In this document: piece by piece, positions 26,363 to 32,914 of the stretch
How the letters are laid out: the number at the start of each line of letters is the position of its first letter
Numbering within the stretch: the first letter of the stretch is position 1
DNA from: an uncultured delta proteobacterium
Lineage (GTDB): Bacteria; Desulfobacterota; Syntrophorhabdia; Syntrophorhabdales; Syntrophorhabdaceae
Direction: 5' to 3'
DNA length: 33,040 bases
NCBI GenBank assembly: GCA_903822335.1
Contig: CAIJOT010000008.1
Coordinates: 1 to 33,040, forward strand
The notes under the pieces: generated by a model
The model's database searches: none
The model's input: only the letters and a program-made list of their open reading frames with translations
Told to the model about the DNA's origin: nothing
Translations under genes and position numbers: made by a program

Positions 26363-27340
26363 CTATTTCCTGTCAAGACCAGGGGCATACCCGAGCACGG
26401 GATTTGCCTTGATGTTCATCAGGGTTGCCCCTCCGACTTTATCAAGGTATGCATCGTGTGATGTGACACCAAATACCCACTCATCGAGGTATTGTTTAAA
26501 AAGGTTGTCGTCTTCTGCCGCTTTTTTGTAAAGGTTGAGATGTTTTGGGTCATAGTCATAGAAAGCGTAACAGGCAGTAGGATGGGCGCCATAGGGAACC
26601 TTTACGATCGCATCTACAAAAAAAGGTGGTAGAGAGTTTTGATCCGGATCTGACCTGATGAAAGATCTTGGAACGATCTCCTCGCAGGTTACAATAACCA
26701 CATCTGCAGATTGTGCCTGTTCAATGTCTGCAAATGTAAGCCCCTTGATACGCACTGTTCCATCTTCACCCACATACTGAGCATGTATAAGGGAAACGTC
26801 TGGATTCAGGGCAGGGAGCAACACTACCTTATCATCGGCATCGTTAAAAGGGTTTTGCATCACAATAAGTTTTTGACTTGCTACCTTCTGTTCTTTTCTG
26901 ATTTTTCTTGAAAAACCTTCCAGATTGATTATATCGGTTCCCAGTCCCGATTTTGTTGTAATAAAAGGGATTCCCAGAGCGCCAGCTAAAAATCGTAAAC
27001 TCATCTGATAGTTGGAGTAATCTTCAAATTCTACTTCTCCCTTTTGGATTGCCTTTTTAAACCTGATACATGTGGGGGCGAACCTCCCATTACCGCCATA
27101 GGCTATCTCTACTCTCTTCACACAGCCTGCCCCGATCAGCACGTCAAGTGCCTGTCCATTGGAATGACAGACAAGATGTATATCTTTTATGCCCTGCCTT
27201 ACAATTCCGTATACCATTGCCATAGGGTTCCTGGTAACCGTAAATCCTCCAATAGCTAACTGGCAGCCGTCCTTAATGAACCTTTTAACCGCTTCATCAA
27301 CAGACATCAATTTGTCTGCAATTTCAGGATAACCACTCAT
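26363..27340 (-). CDS. gctA: CoA-transferase alpha subunit, glutaconate CoA-transferase type
   Basis: 325 residues from the ATG at 27340 (MSGYPEIADKLMSVDEAV), preceded by AAAGGAG at the right distance. The open frame runs 46 codons further upstream, but those lie in a DNA repeat and are not protein. LAIGGFTVTRNPMAMVYGIVRQ, and later GLTFADIEQAQSADVVIVTCEEIV, fit the class I CoA-transferase alpha fold; about 320 residues is the Acidaminococcus GctA size. It pairs with the beta subunit downstream. The only likely promoter lies beyond the repeat, giving a long structured leader. Confidence 0.86.
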   Translation of the reverse strand: MSGYPEIADKLMSVDEAVKRFIKDGCQLAIGGFTVTRNPMAMVYGIVRQGIKDIHLVCHSNGQALDVLIGAGCVKRVEIAYGGNGRFAPTCIRFKKAIQKGEVEFEDYSNYQMSLRFLAGALGIPFITTKSGLGTDIINLEGFSRKIRKEQKVASQKLIVMQNPFNDADDKVVLLPALNPDVSLIHAQYVGEDGTVRIKGLTFADIEQAQSADVVIVTCEEIVPRSFIRSDPDQNSLPPFFVDAIVKVPYGAHPTACYAFYDYDPKHLNLYKKAAEDDNLFKQYLDEWVFGVTSHDAYLDKVGGATLMNIKANPVLGYAPGLDRK

Positions 27341-27375
27341 TTCATATGCTCCTTTATGCAAATCTATTATTCTAT

Positions 27376-27500
27376 TACCGGGGCTTGCGCCTGTCCCCGT
27401 AAGGGGGTCCCCCCTCCCCAAGCAAAGCTTGTGGGGTCTCCCCCTCTCGCTCGCTGTGCAAGCTGGATAGATTCCCACGGGCTTGCCCGTGGGAATCTAT
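27376..27500 (-). repeat. Dispersed hairpin repeat upstream of gctA (third copy)
   Basis: 27376-27474 is a diverged inverted copy of the 83-bp unit at 7843-8008 with an extra 16-20 bases inside. It abuts a 34-bp palindrome at 27467-27500 whose 15-base arms (ATAGATTCCCACGGG and its exact complement) flank the loop CTTG. The same arm starts the fhs repeat cluster at 7706. The run CCCCGGTAATAGA at the gene-proximal end also matches upstream of fhs (8000-8012). Confidence 0.85.
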
Positions 27501-27522
27501 TTTACGGTAACCTTTTAATAGT

Positions 27523-27554
27523 TATATATTGCTTCTCACTTATCATGTTGTCAA
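27523..27554 (-). promoter_or_regulatory. Weak candidate promoter for gctAB
   Basis: On the minus strand a perfect TTGACA (27554-27549) is followed 20 bases later by TATATA (27528-27523). The spacing is long, so this is tentative. If used, the leader is about 175 bases and contains the whole hairpin repeat. Confidence 0.35.
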
Positions 27555-27626
27555 GTTTTTAATGAATACCCATAAGTGCTACTTCCCTGCTTTTTGTACT
27601 TATACAGAGTTTTAATTAAAAGAATT

Positions 27627-27751
27627 CCTCGAAGCTCTGCTTCGGGGTAAGAATCCAGAATCCAGAAGGGGGATTAAAATATCTTCAAAATAATTCTGAC
27701 TTTTGACTACTGTATTCTGTATTCCAGATACCCCGCAGCAGAGCTGCGAGG
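27627..27751. repeat. REPIN-like pair of inverted hairpins
   Basis: Two related hairpins face each other: CCTCGAAGC-TCT-GCTTCGGGG at 27627-27647 and CCCCGCAGC-AGA-GCTGCGAGG at 27731-27751. The inverted similarity continues inward: GAATCCAGAATCCAG on the left and, reverse complemented, GAATACAGAATACAG on the right. The whole is a 125-bp imperfect palindrome. Confidence 0.68.
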
Positions 27752-27808
27752 TAGTTCATTTGCTGGCATTTATGCACTGCCAGCAGGGACTGATGGCTGG
27801 TTGTTTAA

Positions 27809-27970
27809 AAAGCAAACCTTTTTGAGAGAGTCCTTTTGATCGCTGGGGGTTTATCTCTTGTGTATCCAACTGCCATGGGCGATGCAATTGGATTTGGACT
27901 TCTCGGTGTGGTAATCCTCTCACAGAATGTGTTGAGAAAAGAATCAACTGCTAAAACTGAAAATAAGTAA
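27809..27970 (+). pseudogene. C-terminal fragment of a TRAP transporter fused permease
   Basis: Between stops at 27806-27808 and 27968-27970 the frame encodes about 53 residues: LFERVLLIAGGLSLVYPTAM, then GDAIGFGLLGVVILSQNVLRK. The ERVLLIAGGL..YP....D.IG..L pattern resembles the extreme C-terminus of the fused 4TM-12TM TRAP dicarboxylate permeases. No start or ribosome site is present and the rest of the gene is absent; the REPIN-like hairpins lie just upstream. It is a stump of a deleted gene. Confidence 0.55.
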
Positions 27971-27982
27971 AAAATGAAAAAT

Positions 27983-28011
27983 AAAGAGCCAGTATGTGCT
28001 ACCGGCTCTTT
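27983..28011 (-). terminator. Intrinsic terminator of the acyl-CoA dehydrogenase operon
   Basis: AAAGAGCC (27983-27990) and GGCTCTTT (28004-28011) form an 8-bp stem with a 13-base loop. On the minus strand the stem is followed by ATTTTTCATTTTTT, a good U-rich tail, placing the end of transcription about 25-50 bases after the dehydratase-activator gene. Confidence 0.8.
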
Positions 28012-28031
28012 AAAAAGGGAAAAGATGTGGA

Positions 28032-28811
28032 TTAAGAAACTTTTTCGAGTGCCAAAATGGCAGCGCCCAAAGCACCTACAATCTGGGGCTCAACATAGAT
28101 TTTTAACGATGTATCCATAACCTTCTCAAGCGCTTTTACCACACCGATATTTTTAGCCACGCCACCAGCCATGATTACATCCTTTTGAACCCCGCCCAAT
28201 CTGTTTATAAGGCCCATTGTCCTGTCAGCGATAGCCCTATGAATACCGTAAAGAATATCTTCTAACTCTTCTCCTTCGCTGACAAGGGAAATAACCTCTG
28301 ATTCAGCAAAGACAGTGCATATGCTGCTGATTGTCAAATCTTTTTTGTGACTCAATGAGATTTCGCCGATTTTGTCAAGCTCAACGTTGAGTGCTCTTGC
28401 CATTACTTCTATGAATCTGCCTGTACCCGCAGCACACTTATCGTTCATCTCGAATTCAACGACGCGTCCTCTCTCGTTCACCCTTATCACTTTGGTGTCC
28501 TGTCCGCCTATATCAATGATCGTCCTCGCCTCAGGGAACAGGTAATTTACACCTTTTGCGATGCAAGTAATTTCTGTAATAGCTTCCTTTGCAAAGGCAG
28601 CCCTTTTTCTCCCACAACCGGTTGAAATTATGTATGATACATCGGATGCATTCTTTGCCGGATCTGCAAGCACTTTCTCAAGGGCAATTTCTGCAGTTTT
28701 TTTCGAGTCAGCTCCGGTCTGGAGTATGGTATACCCGAGAATTCCCTTCTCTTTATCGAACAGAAGAGCTTCAGTCGTGATAGAACCGATATCGATTCCC
28801 GCTACTAACAT
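28032..28811 (-). CDS. hgdC: 2-hydroxyacyl-CoA dehydratase activator (HgdC / BadF-BadG family ATPase)
   Basis: 259 residues, the HgdC size. The ASKHA ATPase opening GIDIGSITTEALLFD, the second phosphate motif IIDIGGQDTKVI and MAGGVAKN are present. Cys126 (NDKCAAGTGRF) and Cys165 (SSICTVFAESEV) match the two cysteines that hold the [4Fe-4S] cluster between subunits. The protein uses ATP to inject one low-potential electron into a dehydratase, e.g. (R)-2-hydroxyglutaryl-CoA dehydratase, or a benzoyl-CoA reductase. No such dehydratase or reductase subunits lie in the window, so its partner is elsewhere or its role differs. Last gene of the operon. Confidence 0.9.
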   Translation of the reverse strand: MLVAGIDIGSITTEALLFDKEKGILGYTILQTGADSKKTAEIALEKVLADPAKNASDVSYIISTGCGRKRAAFAKEAITEITCIAKGVNYLFPEARTIIDIGGQDTKVIRVNERGRVVEFEMNDKCAAGTGRFIEVMARALNVELDKIGEISLSHKKDLTISSICTVFAESEVISLVSEGEELEDILYGIHRAIADRTMGLINRLGGVQKDVIMAGGVAKNIGVVKALEKVMDTSLKIYVEPQIVGALGAAILALEKVS

Positions 28812-28826
28812 TTCATCACCACTTCC

Positions 28827-29042
28827 TTATTCTATGATAGCAAGAACAGCGTCAGTCTCAACTTCATCACCGGGAGCGACCCTTATCTCTTTAATAACAC
28901 CACTTACAGGTGCCACAAGTGGCATTTCCATCTTCATTGCTTCGAGGGTTGCTATCTGATCATCTTCATTCACTGTATCCCCAACTTTTACAAGCACATT
29001 GACTATTTTCCCAACCATTGGAACCGTAACTTCTGTTGCCAT
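28827..29042 (-). CDS. Stand-alone biotin carboxyl carrier protein
   Basis: 71 residues making up just a biotinyl domain. The biotin-accepting lysine is Lys37 in LEAMKMEMPL, preceded by the usual VKVGDTVNEDDQIA and followed by the mirror half APVSGVIKEIRVAPGDEVE. Such free carriers serve decarboxylases or carboxylases including glutaconyl-CoA decarboxylase (GcdC), though GcdC usually also has an Ala/Pro-rich linker that is missing here. It sits between an acyl-CoA dehydrogenase and the dehydratase activator with a clear AAGGAGG site. The enzyme it serves is not in the window. Confidence 0.92.
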   Translation of the reverse strand: MATEVTVPMVGKIVNVLVKVGDTVNEDDQIATLEAMKMEMPLVAPVSGVIKEIRVAPGDEVETDAVLAIIE

Positions 29043-29070
29043 ATTTAATTACCTCCTTAAGGTTTACTGT

Positions 29071-30228
29071 TTAAGCCTTTCTGTAACCCAGGGCAAACTG
29101 GGCAATAATCATCTTCTGGACATTGGATGTCCCTTCAACTATTTGATAGGATTTTGCATCTCTTAAGTATCTCTCAACGGGATACTCTGAGGAGAATCCA
29201 TAGGAGCCAAAAATCTTTACCGCTTCAGAGGCGCAGAAATTTGCTGATTCTGCAGCGTAATATTTTGCCATGGATGTTTCGAGTGTGTTATTCATCCCCT
29301 GATCTTTCTGCCATGCAGCCCTGTAAACGAGAAGTTTCGCTGCTTCATGCTCAACAGACATTCTTCCAATCTGTTCCTGGATCATCTGGAACTGTCCGAT
29401 TGGCTGACCAAACTGCTCTCTTTCATTCGCATATTTCACTGCTTCATCAATACAACTCTGTGCCACACCCACTGCCCTTGCAGCTGAACTTAACCGTGTT
29501 GTATTGAGCATGGCCATACAAATAGCAAAACCCTGGCCCAGCTTGCCAACGAGGGCACTCTTTGGAATCTTTACTTCTTCAAAGAAAATCTCACCGGTAG
29601 GGGCGCAGAATAATCCAAGCTTTGTTGTGATTGCTCTCTGGGTAATACCAGGGGTTTTGAAATCAACGAAGAAAGCAGACATGCCTTTATGTTTTGCAGC
29701 CTTGTCGGTCATGGCATAGACAATACCGCAACCACAGTATGGTACGCCAGATATCCATGTTTTCGTACCGTTCAGTATGAAACCATCGTCAACCTCTACA
29801 GCCGTTGTCTTCATGCTGGCGACATCAGAACCTGAGTTTGGTTCTGTAATGGCGAAGCAGCCCCCATTCGTGCCTGCGATTAATCCTGGCAGATATTGTT
29901 CCTTTAATTCCTCACTCCCGAACTTCAGAAGAGCTGACTGAGGACCGTTCATCTGGAGATTGAAGGGGAGTCCCCAGGATGGACTTACCCTTGCTACTTC
30001 CGTGGCCATAAGGGTGGCGGCCAGATTGCCATCTGGAAGTTCAAGTCCACCGAATTTCTCAGGGGCCAGACAGGCAAACATACCCTGATCACCCATTTTC
30101 TTCAATATCTCGGGGCGATATTTGTGCTCCTTTTCGTCTTCTTCCATAGTGGGTTTAATATTCTTTACTGCAAAGTCATAGGCCATTTTTCGCATTGATT
30201 CAAGTTCGTCAGAAATTTTAAAATCCAT
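29071..30228 (-). CDS. Acyl-CoA dehydrogenase (possibly glutaryl-CoA type)
   Basis: 385 residues, full length. FAD/substrate blocks CFAITEPNSGSDVASM and NGTKTWISG are intact, and the catalytic base is Glu365 in YQIVEGTSNVQ. It makes the 2,3-double bond of an acyl-CoA and passes electrons to ETF. The operon with a biotinyl carrier, near a glutaconate-type CoA-transferase, suggests glutaryl-CoA to glutaconyl-CoA, the non-decarboxylating reaction known from Syntrophus-like anaerobes. Substrate choice is inferred from neighbours, not proven by residues. The promoter is at 30276-30304 and a GGAAAGGAG site precedes the ATG. Confidence 0.9.
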   Translation of the reverse strand: MDFKISDELESMRKMAYDFAVKNIKPTMEEDEKEHKYRPEILKKMGDQGMFACLAPEKFGGLELPDGNLAATLMATEVARVSPSWGLPFNLQMNGPQSALLKFGSEELKEQYLPGLIAGTNGGCFAITEPNSGSDVASMKTTAVEVDDGFILNGTKTWISGVPYCGCGIVYAMTDKAAKHKGMSAFFVDFKTPGITQRAITTKLGLFCAPTGEIFFEEVKIPKSALVGKLGQGFAICMAMLNTTRLSSAARAVGVAQSCIDEAVKYANEREQFGQPIGQFQMIQEQIGRMSVEHEAAKLLVYRAAWQKDQGMNNTLETSMAKYYAAESANFCASEAVKIFGSYGFSSEYPVERYLRDAKSYQIVEGTSNVQKMIIAQFALGYRKA

Positions 30229-30275
30229 AATTTTCCCTCTCCTTTCCTAAAGAATGTGAAACTATTAACAAGGTA

Positions 30276-30304
30276 ATATTAGCAAAGCGTATTTTCTATG
30301 TCAA
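30276..30304 (-). promoter_or_regulatory. Promoter of the acyl-CoA dehydrogenase/biotin carrier/hgdC operon
   Basis: On the minus strand TTGACA (30304-30299) and TAATAT (30281-30276) are separated by 17 bases. The leader is about 40 bases. The 235-bp palindromic element ends only 18 bases upstream of the -35. Confidence 0.75.
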
Positions 30305-30316
30305 GCTAATTTTTAT

Positions 30317-30563
30317 AAAAGTAGTAACCCCTTAGTCTTGGAGGAATAGGAGAAGCCCCTTTTTCGCACTCGTGCATTGCGGAGCGCAGTAAAGAAAACC
30401 CTGTAAAAATCCCGGCGAGGTAGAGAGCCCCCTGGAGTGAAGCGGTAGGGGGATGGGGGGACACTCTCGCCGAAGGATTTGCACAGTAAGTTTTCTCTGC
30501 GTGGAGCACCAGCACGGAAGAAAACAGGGGGCTTCTCCCGGTAACTGAGGGGTTACTAAAAGT
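30317..30563. mobile_element. MITE-like 235-bp imperfect palindrome with 6-bp target duplication
   Basis: The element spans 30323-30557. Its ends are AGTAACCCCT and, on the other side, the complement AGGGGTTACT. The inverted similarity continues inward through GGAGAAGCCCC, CGTGC, AGAAAAC and GGCGAG blocks to a central CCCCC/GGGGG hairpin. The identical 6-mer AAAAGT flanks it on both sides (30317-30322 and 30558-30563), as a target-site duplication would. There is no transposase inside; open frames through it are not gene-like. Confidence 0.8.
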
Positions 30564-30651
30564 ATTGCATGATTTGAGATTGTTGTTGTTTGACAACACC
30601 ATTTATGATATGCATTCCCTTTCGTGCTATTATTTGTGTTTTTTAAAAATG

Positions 30652-30682
30652 TTGAAGAGAGTATGTCCCTTTTGGATATAAT
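30652..30682 (+). promoter_or_regulatory. Possible promoter of the metallo-beta-lactamase-fold gene
   Basis: A perfect TATAAT at 30677-30682, with TTGAAG at 30652-30657 as the nearest -35. The 19-base spacer is longer than ideal. The leader would be about 25 bases. Confidence 0.45.
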
Positions 30683-30714
30683 AAGCGTAAAAAGGTATTG
30701 GAAGTGAGGTATGT

Positions 30715-31650
30715 GTGATTTTTAACAAAACAGGTTTGGTGAAAGACGGTTTGTACGTCACTGGTTTTGCATGGTCACCGGCCTACCTCTTGGACGCAGA
30801 GCAGCCAGTTCTTTTTGAGGCGGGTTTTTACTGTATGGGCAGGATTTATGAAAAGACTATCAGGGAAGTCCTGACCAATCGCACGCCGGATATGCTTTTT
30901 CTCACCCATGACCACTATGATCACTGTGGTGCTACTGCATACTTCAAGAAAGCTTTCCCTGGCCTGAAGATAGCTGCCTCGCACAGGGCATCAGAGATTA
31001 TCAGGCGTCCAAATGCCCAGAAGCTAATGGGGACATTAAGCCAGAATGTAATAAAATTGATAACCGCTATGGATGGGATAGATGCAAGTATGTTAATACG
31101 AGAACCCTTTGAGCCTTTTGAGGTGGACATGATTCTAAAGGATGGGCAGATAATTAAACTAAAAGGGGATCTCAGTGTTCAGGTCTTTGCAACCCCCGGC
31201 CATACCAGAGACATGTTTAGCTATTACATACCGGAAAGGAAGATTCTTATTGCAACAGAAGCAGCGGGTATCCGTGATCAGATGGGACATATTATTACTG
31301 AGTTTCTTGTTGACTATGATGCGTATATTACCTCATTGAAACGTCTCGCTGCTCTGGATGTAGAGGTGTTTTGTCAGGGCCATCACTTTGTTTTTGTCGG
31401 TCAGGATGTGAAAGATTTTTTTGCTATGTCAATCAAGGCAGCAGAATATTTCAGGACTGACGTAGAGAATCTTTTACAGCATGAGGAAGGATCTATCGAG
31501 CAGGTTGTTCAGCGTATCAAGGCTAAGGAGTATGATACGAATCCTGGTCCAAAACAGCCTGAAGAAGCATATTTACTCAACCTCGCAACAAGGGTAACAC
31601 ACCTGGCAGAGAGATTGCAGAAAAGTTCGGAGTCAGGCGTCCGGAGTTGA
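30715..31650 (+). CDS. Metallo-beta-lactamase-fold hydrolase
   Basis: 311 residues from a GTG at 30715 (MIFNKTGLV); an upstream ATG at 30711 is out of frame and stops at once, and GAGGT precedes the GTG. The zinc motif HDHYDH is at 65-70 and a later metal ligand lies in ATPGHTRDMFSYY. An acidic ligand position (TEAAG at about 182) and a final GHH in CQGHHFVFVG complete a glyoxalase-II-like centre. It is soluble. The location beside acyl-CoA genes suggests a thioesterase- or lactonase-like job, but the substrate is unknown. It is transcribed away from the acyl-CoA dehydrogenase operon. Confidence 0.85.
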   Translation: MIFNKTGLVKDGLYVTGFAWSPAYLLDAEQPVLFEAGFYCMGRIYEKTIREVLTNRTPDMLFLTHDHYDHCGATAYFKKAFPGLKIAASHRASEIIRRPNAQKLMGTLSQNVIKLITAMDGIDASMLIREPFEPFEVDMILKDGQIIKLKGDLSVQVFATPGHTRDMFSYYIPERKILIATEAAGIRDQMGHIITEFLVDYDAYITSLKRLAALDVEVFCQGHHFVFVGQDVKDFFAMSIKAAEYFRTDVENLLQHEEGSIEQVVQRIKAKEYDTNPGPKQPEEAYLLNLATRVTHLAERLQKSSESGVRS

Positions 31651-31702
31651 ATAAATCATTACGGGTTGATAGTTAAACTCGAAACCTGAAACCTGTAACA
31701 TC
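31633..31702. repeat. Intergenic slipped-word repeat patch
   Basis: CGGAGTCAGGCGTCCGGAGT on the left and CGAAACCTGAAACCTGTAAC on the right: short tandem-like words of the same style as the patches at 4520, 19578, 21413, 22430 and 27648. The first word also encodes the last residues of the upstream protein (SSESGVRS). Confidence 0.5.
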
Positions 31703-31736
31703 ATTGCATAAGCGGATTTAGTAAAATATTCTACTG

Positions 31737-31771
31737 AGCTACATAAAAACAGTTTTAGCTACATAAAAACA
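31737..31771 (+). promoter_or_regulatory. Paired direct repeats upstream of hbd (possible activator sites)
   Basis: AGCTACATAAAAACA occurs at 31737-31751 and again at 31757-31771, a 20-base period that puts both on the same face of the helix. The second copy ends one base before a perfect -35 TTGACA (31773-31778). Confidence 0.6.
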
Positions 31772-31772
31772 A

Positions 31773-31803
31773 TTGACATATTGCACATAACAATAGTTAG
31801 ATA
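31773..31803 (+). promoter_or_regulatory. Candidate promoter of hbd
   Basis: TTGACA at 31773-31778 with TAGATA at 31798-31803; the 19-base spacer is long, consistent with a promoter that needs an activator. TAGTTA at 31794 is an alternative -10 with 15-base spacing. Confidence 0.45.
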
Positions 31804-31859
31804 TAACAAGCATGTGAATTTTTTAATTATCAAACATCATTAAATTAGGAGGTGGATTT

Positions 31860-32717
31860 ATGAGTATAAAAACAATAGGTGTTTTAGGTGCTGGCACAAT
31901 GGGGAATGGCATAGCCCAGGTAGCAGCACAGGCAGGCTACAACGTTGTGATGAGGGATATTGAGGACAGATTTGTTGCAAATGGACTCAAAAATATCGAT
32001 AAGTTCCTTTCCAAGAGCGTTGAAAAGGGAAAGATGGCAGCCGATGTGAAGGATGGCATCATGGGAAGGATTAAGGGAACAACAAAGATGGAGGACTTAA
32101 AAGATGTTGATTATATTATTGAGGTTGTGCTTGAAGACATGGATCTGAAAAAGAAGGTTTTTAAGGAATTGGATGAGATCACAAAGAAAGAAGTGATACT
32201 CGCTTCAAATACCTCTTCAATGTCTCTTACAGAGATCGCTACAGTGGTAAGCAAGCCGGACAAAGTTGTGGGAATGCACTTTTTCAACCCAGTGCCACTC
32301 ATGAAGTTGGTAGAGGTAATTAGAGGCTATCATACGAGCGATGAAACAGTTGCAATCACAACAGAGCTTGCGAAGCAGATGGGCAAAGAAACTGTTGAAG
32401 TGAAGACAGATATACCCGGGTTCGTAGTGAACAGGTTGATGATTCCTCATATGGTGGAAGCAGTAAAACTCTATGAAGAAGGAATCGCATCGAAAGAAGA
32501 CATTGATAAAGCAGCGAAACTCGGTCTTAATTACCCTATGGGCCCCTTTGAACTTATGGATTTAACCGGGATTGACATAGCCATGCATGTGACGGACTAT
32601 TTTTACAAAGAACTGAACAAGGAAAGTAAATGGGCTGTGCCCCATACCATGAAAACACTGGTAAAGGCAGGTCGCCTTGGAAGAAAAACTGGTGGAGGAT
32701 GGTACGACTATAAGTAG
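31860..32717 (+). CDS. hbd: 3-hydroxybutyryl-CoA dehydrogenase
   Basis: 285 residues, typical of the short bacterial enzyme. The NAD-binding GVLGAGTMGNGIAQ (GAGTMG at 10-15), the SNTSS loop and the catalytic His140 in VGMHFFNPVPLMKLVEV are intact, as is the C-terminal GPFELMDLTGIDIA and GRKTGGGWYDY. It oxidises (S)-3-hydroxybutyryl-CoA to acetoacetyl-CoA. AGGAGGTG is well placed before the ATG. A thiolase gene lies downstream and the enoyl-CoA hydratase between them is broken. Confidence 0.97.
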   Translation: MSIKTIGVLGAGTMGNGIAQVAAQAGYNVVMRDIEDRFVANGLKNIDKFLSKSVEKGKMAADVKDGIMGRIKGTTKMEDLKDVDYIIEVVLEDMDLKKKVFKELDEITKKEVILASNTSSMSLTEIATVVSKPDKVVGMHFFNPVPLMKLVEVIRGYHTSDETVAITTELAKQMGKETVEVKTDIPGFVVNRLMIPHMVEAVKLYEEGIASKEDIDKAAKLGLNYPMGPFELMDLTGIDIAMHVTDYFYKELNKESKWAVPHTMKTLVKAGRLGRKTGGGWYDYK

Positions 32718-32726
32718 GGGTTAGTT

Positions 32727-32837
32727 ATGGCGTATGAGACGTTAATACTTGAGCAAGAAGAAGGGATAGCGATAGTTACATTGAACTTGATTATTCCCTG
32801 CAGCTTGCTGCAGGGTCAAGCAAGAAGTTTTTTGTAA
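32727..32837 (+). pseudogene. 5' stump of an enoyl-CoA hydratase (crotonase) gene
   Basis: It begins 9 bases after hbd: MAYETLILEQEEGIAIVTLN is the standard opening of crotonase-family proteins, which normally continue with RP-ALNAL. Here residue 21 onward (LIIPCSLLQGQARSFL, stop) is read through a DNA hairpin. The oxyanion-hole and catalytic glutamate regions are absent, and a thiolase begins only 77 bases after the stop. The gene was therefore cut at codon 20 and the rest deleted. Confidence 0.8.
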
Positions 32838-32877
32838 CAGAGGTTTCCCCTCTGATACCTTGTAGCTTGCTACAGGG
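32796..32877. repeat. Three hairpins at the enoyl-CoA hydratase scar
   Basis: CCCTGCAG-CTTG-CTGCAGGG at 32796-32815, CAGAGG-N5-CCTCTG at 32838-32854, and CCTTGTAG-CTTG-CTACAGGG at 32858-32877 (one G-T pair). The outer two are related and share the CTTG loop with the palindrome at 27467-27500. A REP-like doublet is the best description. Confidence 0.72.
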
Positions 32878-32914
32878 AGGTTCATTAAAAAAATATTTAT
32901 AAGGAGGTACTTAC

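Noticed and set aside
27341-27478. 46-codon N-terminal extension of the CoA-transferase alpha subunit
   Set aside because: It lies inside the dispersed repeat; the ATG at 27340 has AAAGGAG and starts the family-like sequence.
30306-30602. 98-codon minus-strand open frame upstream of the acyl-CoA dehydrogenase
   Set aside because: It is a translation of the MITE-like palindrome.
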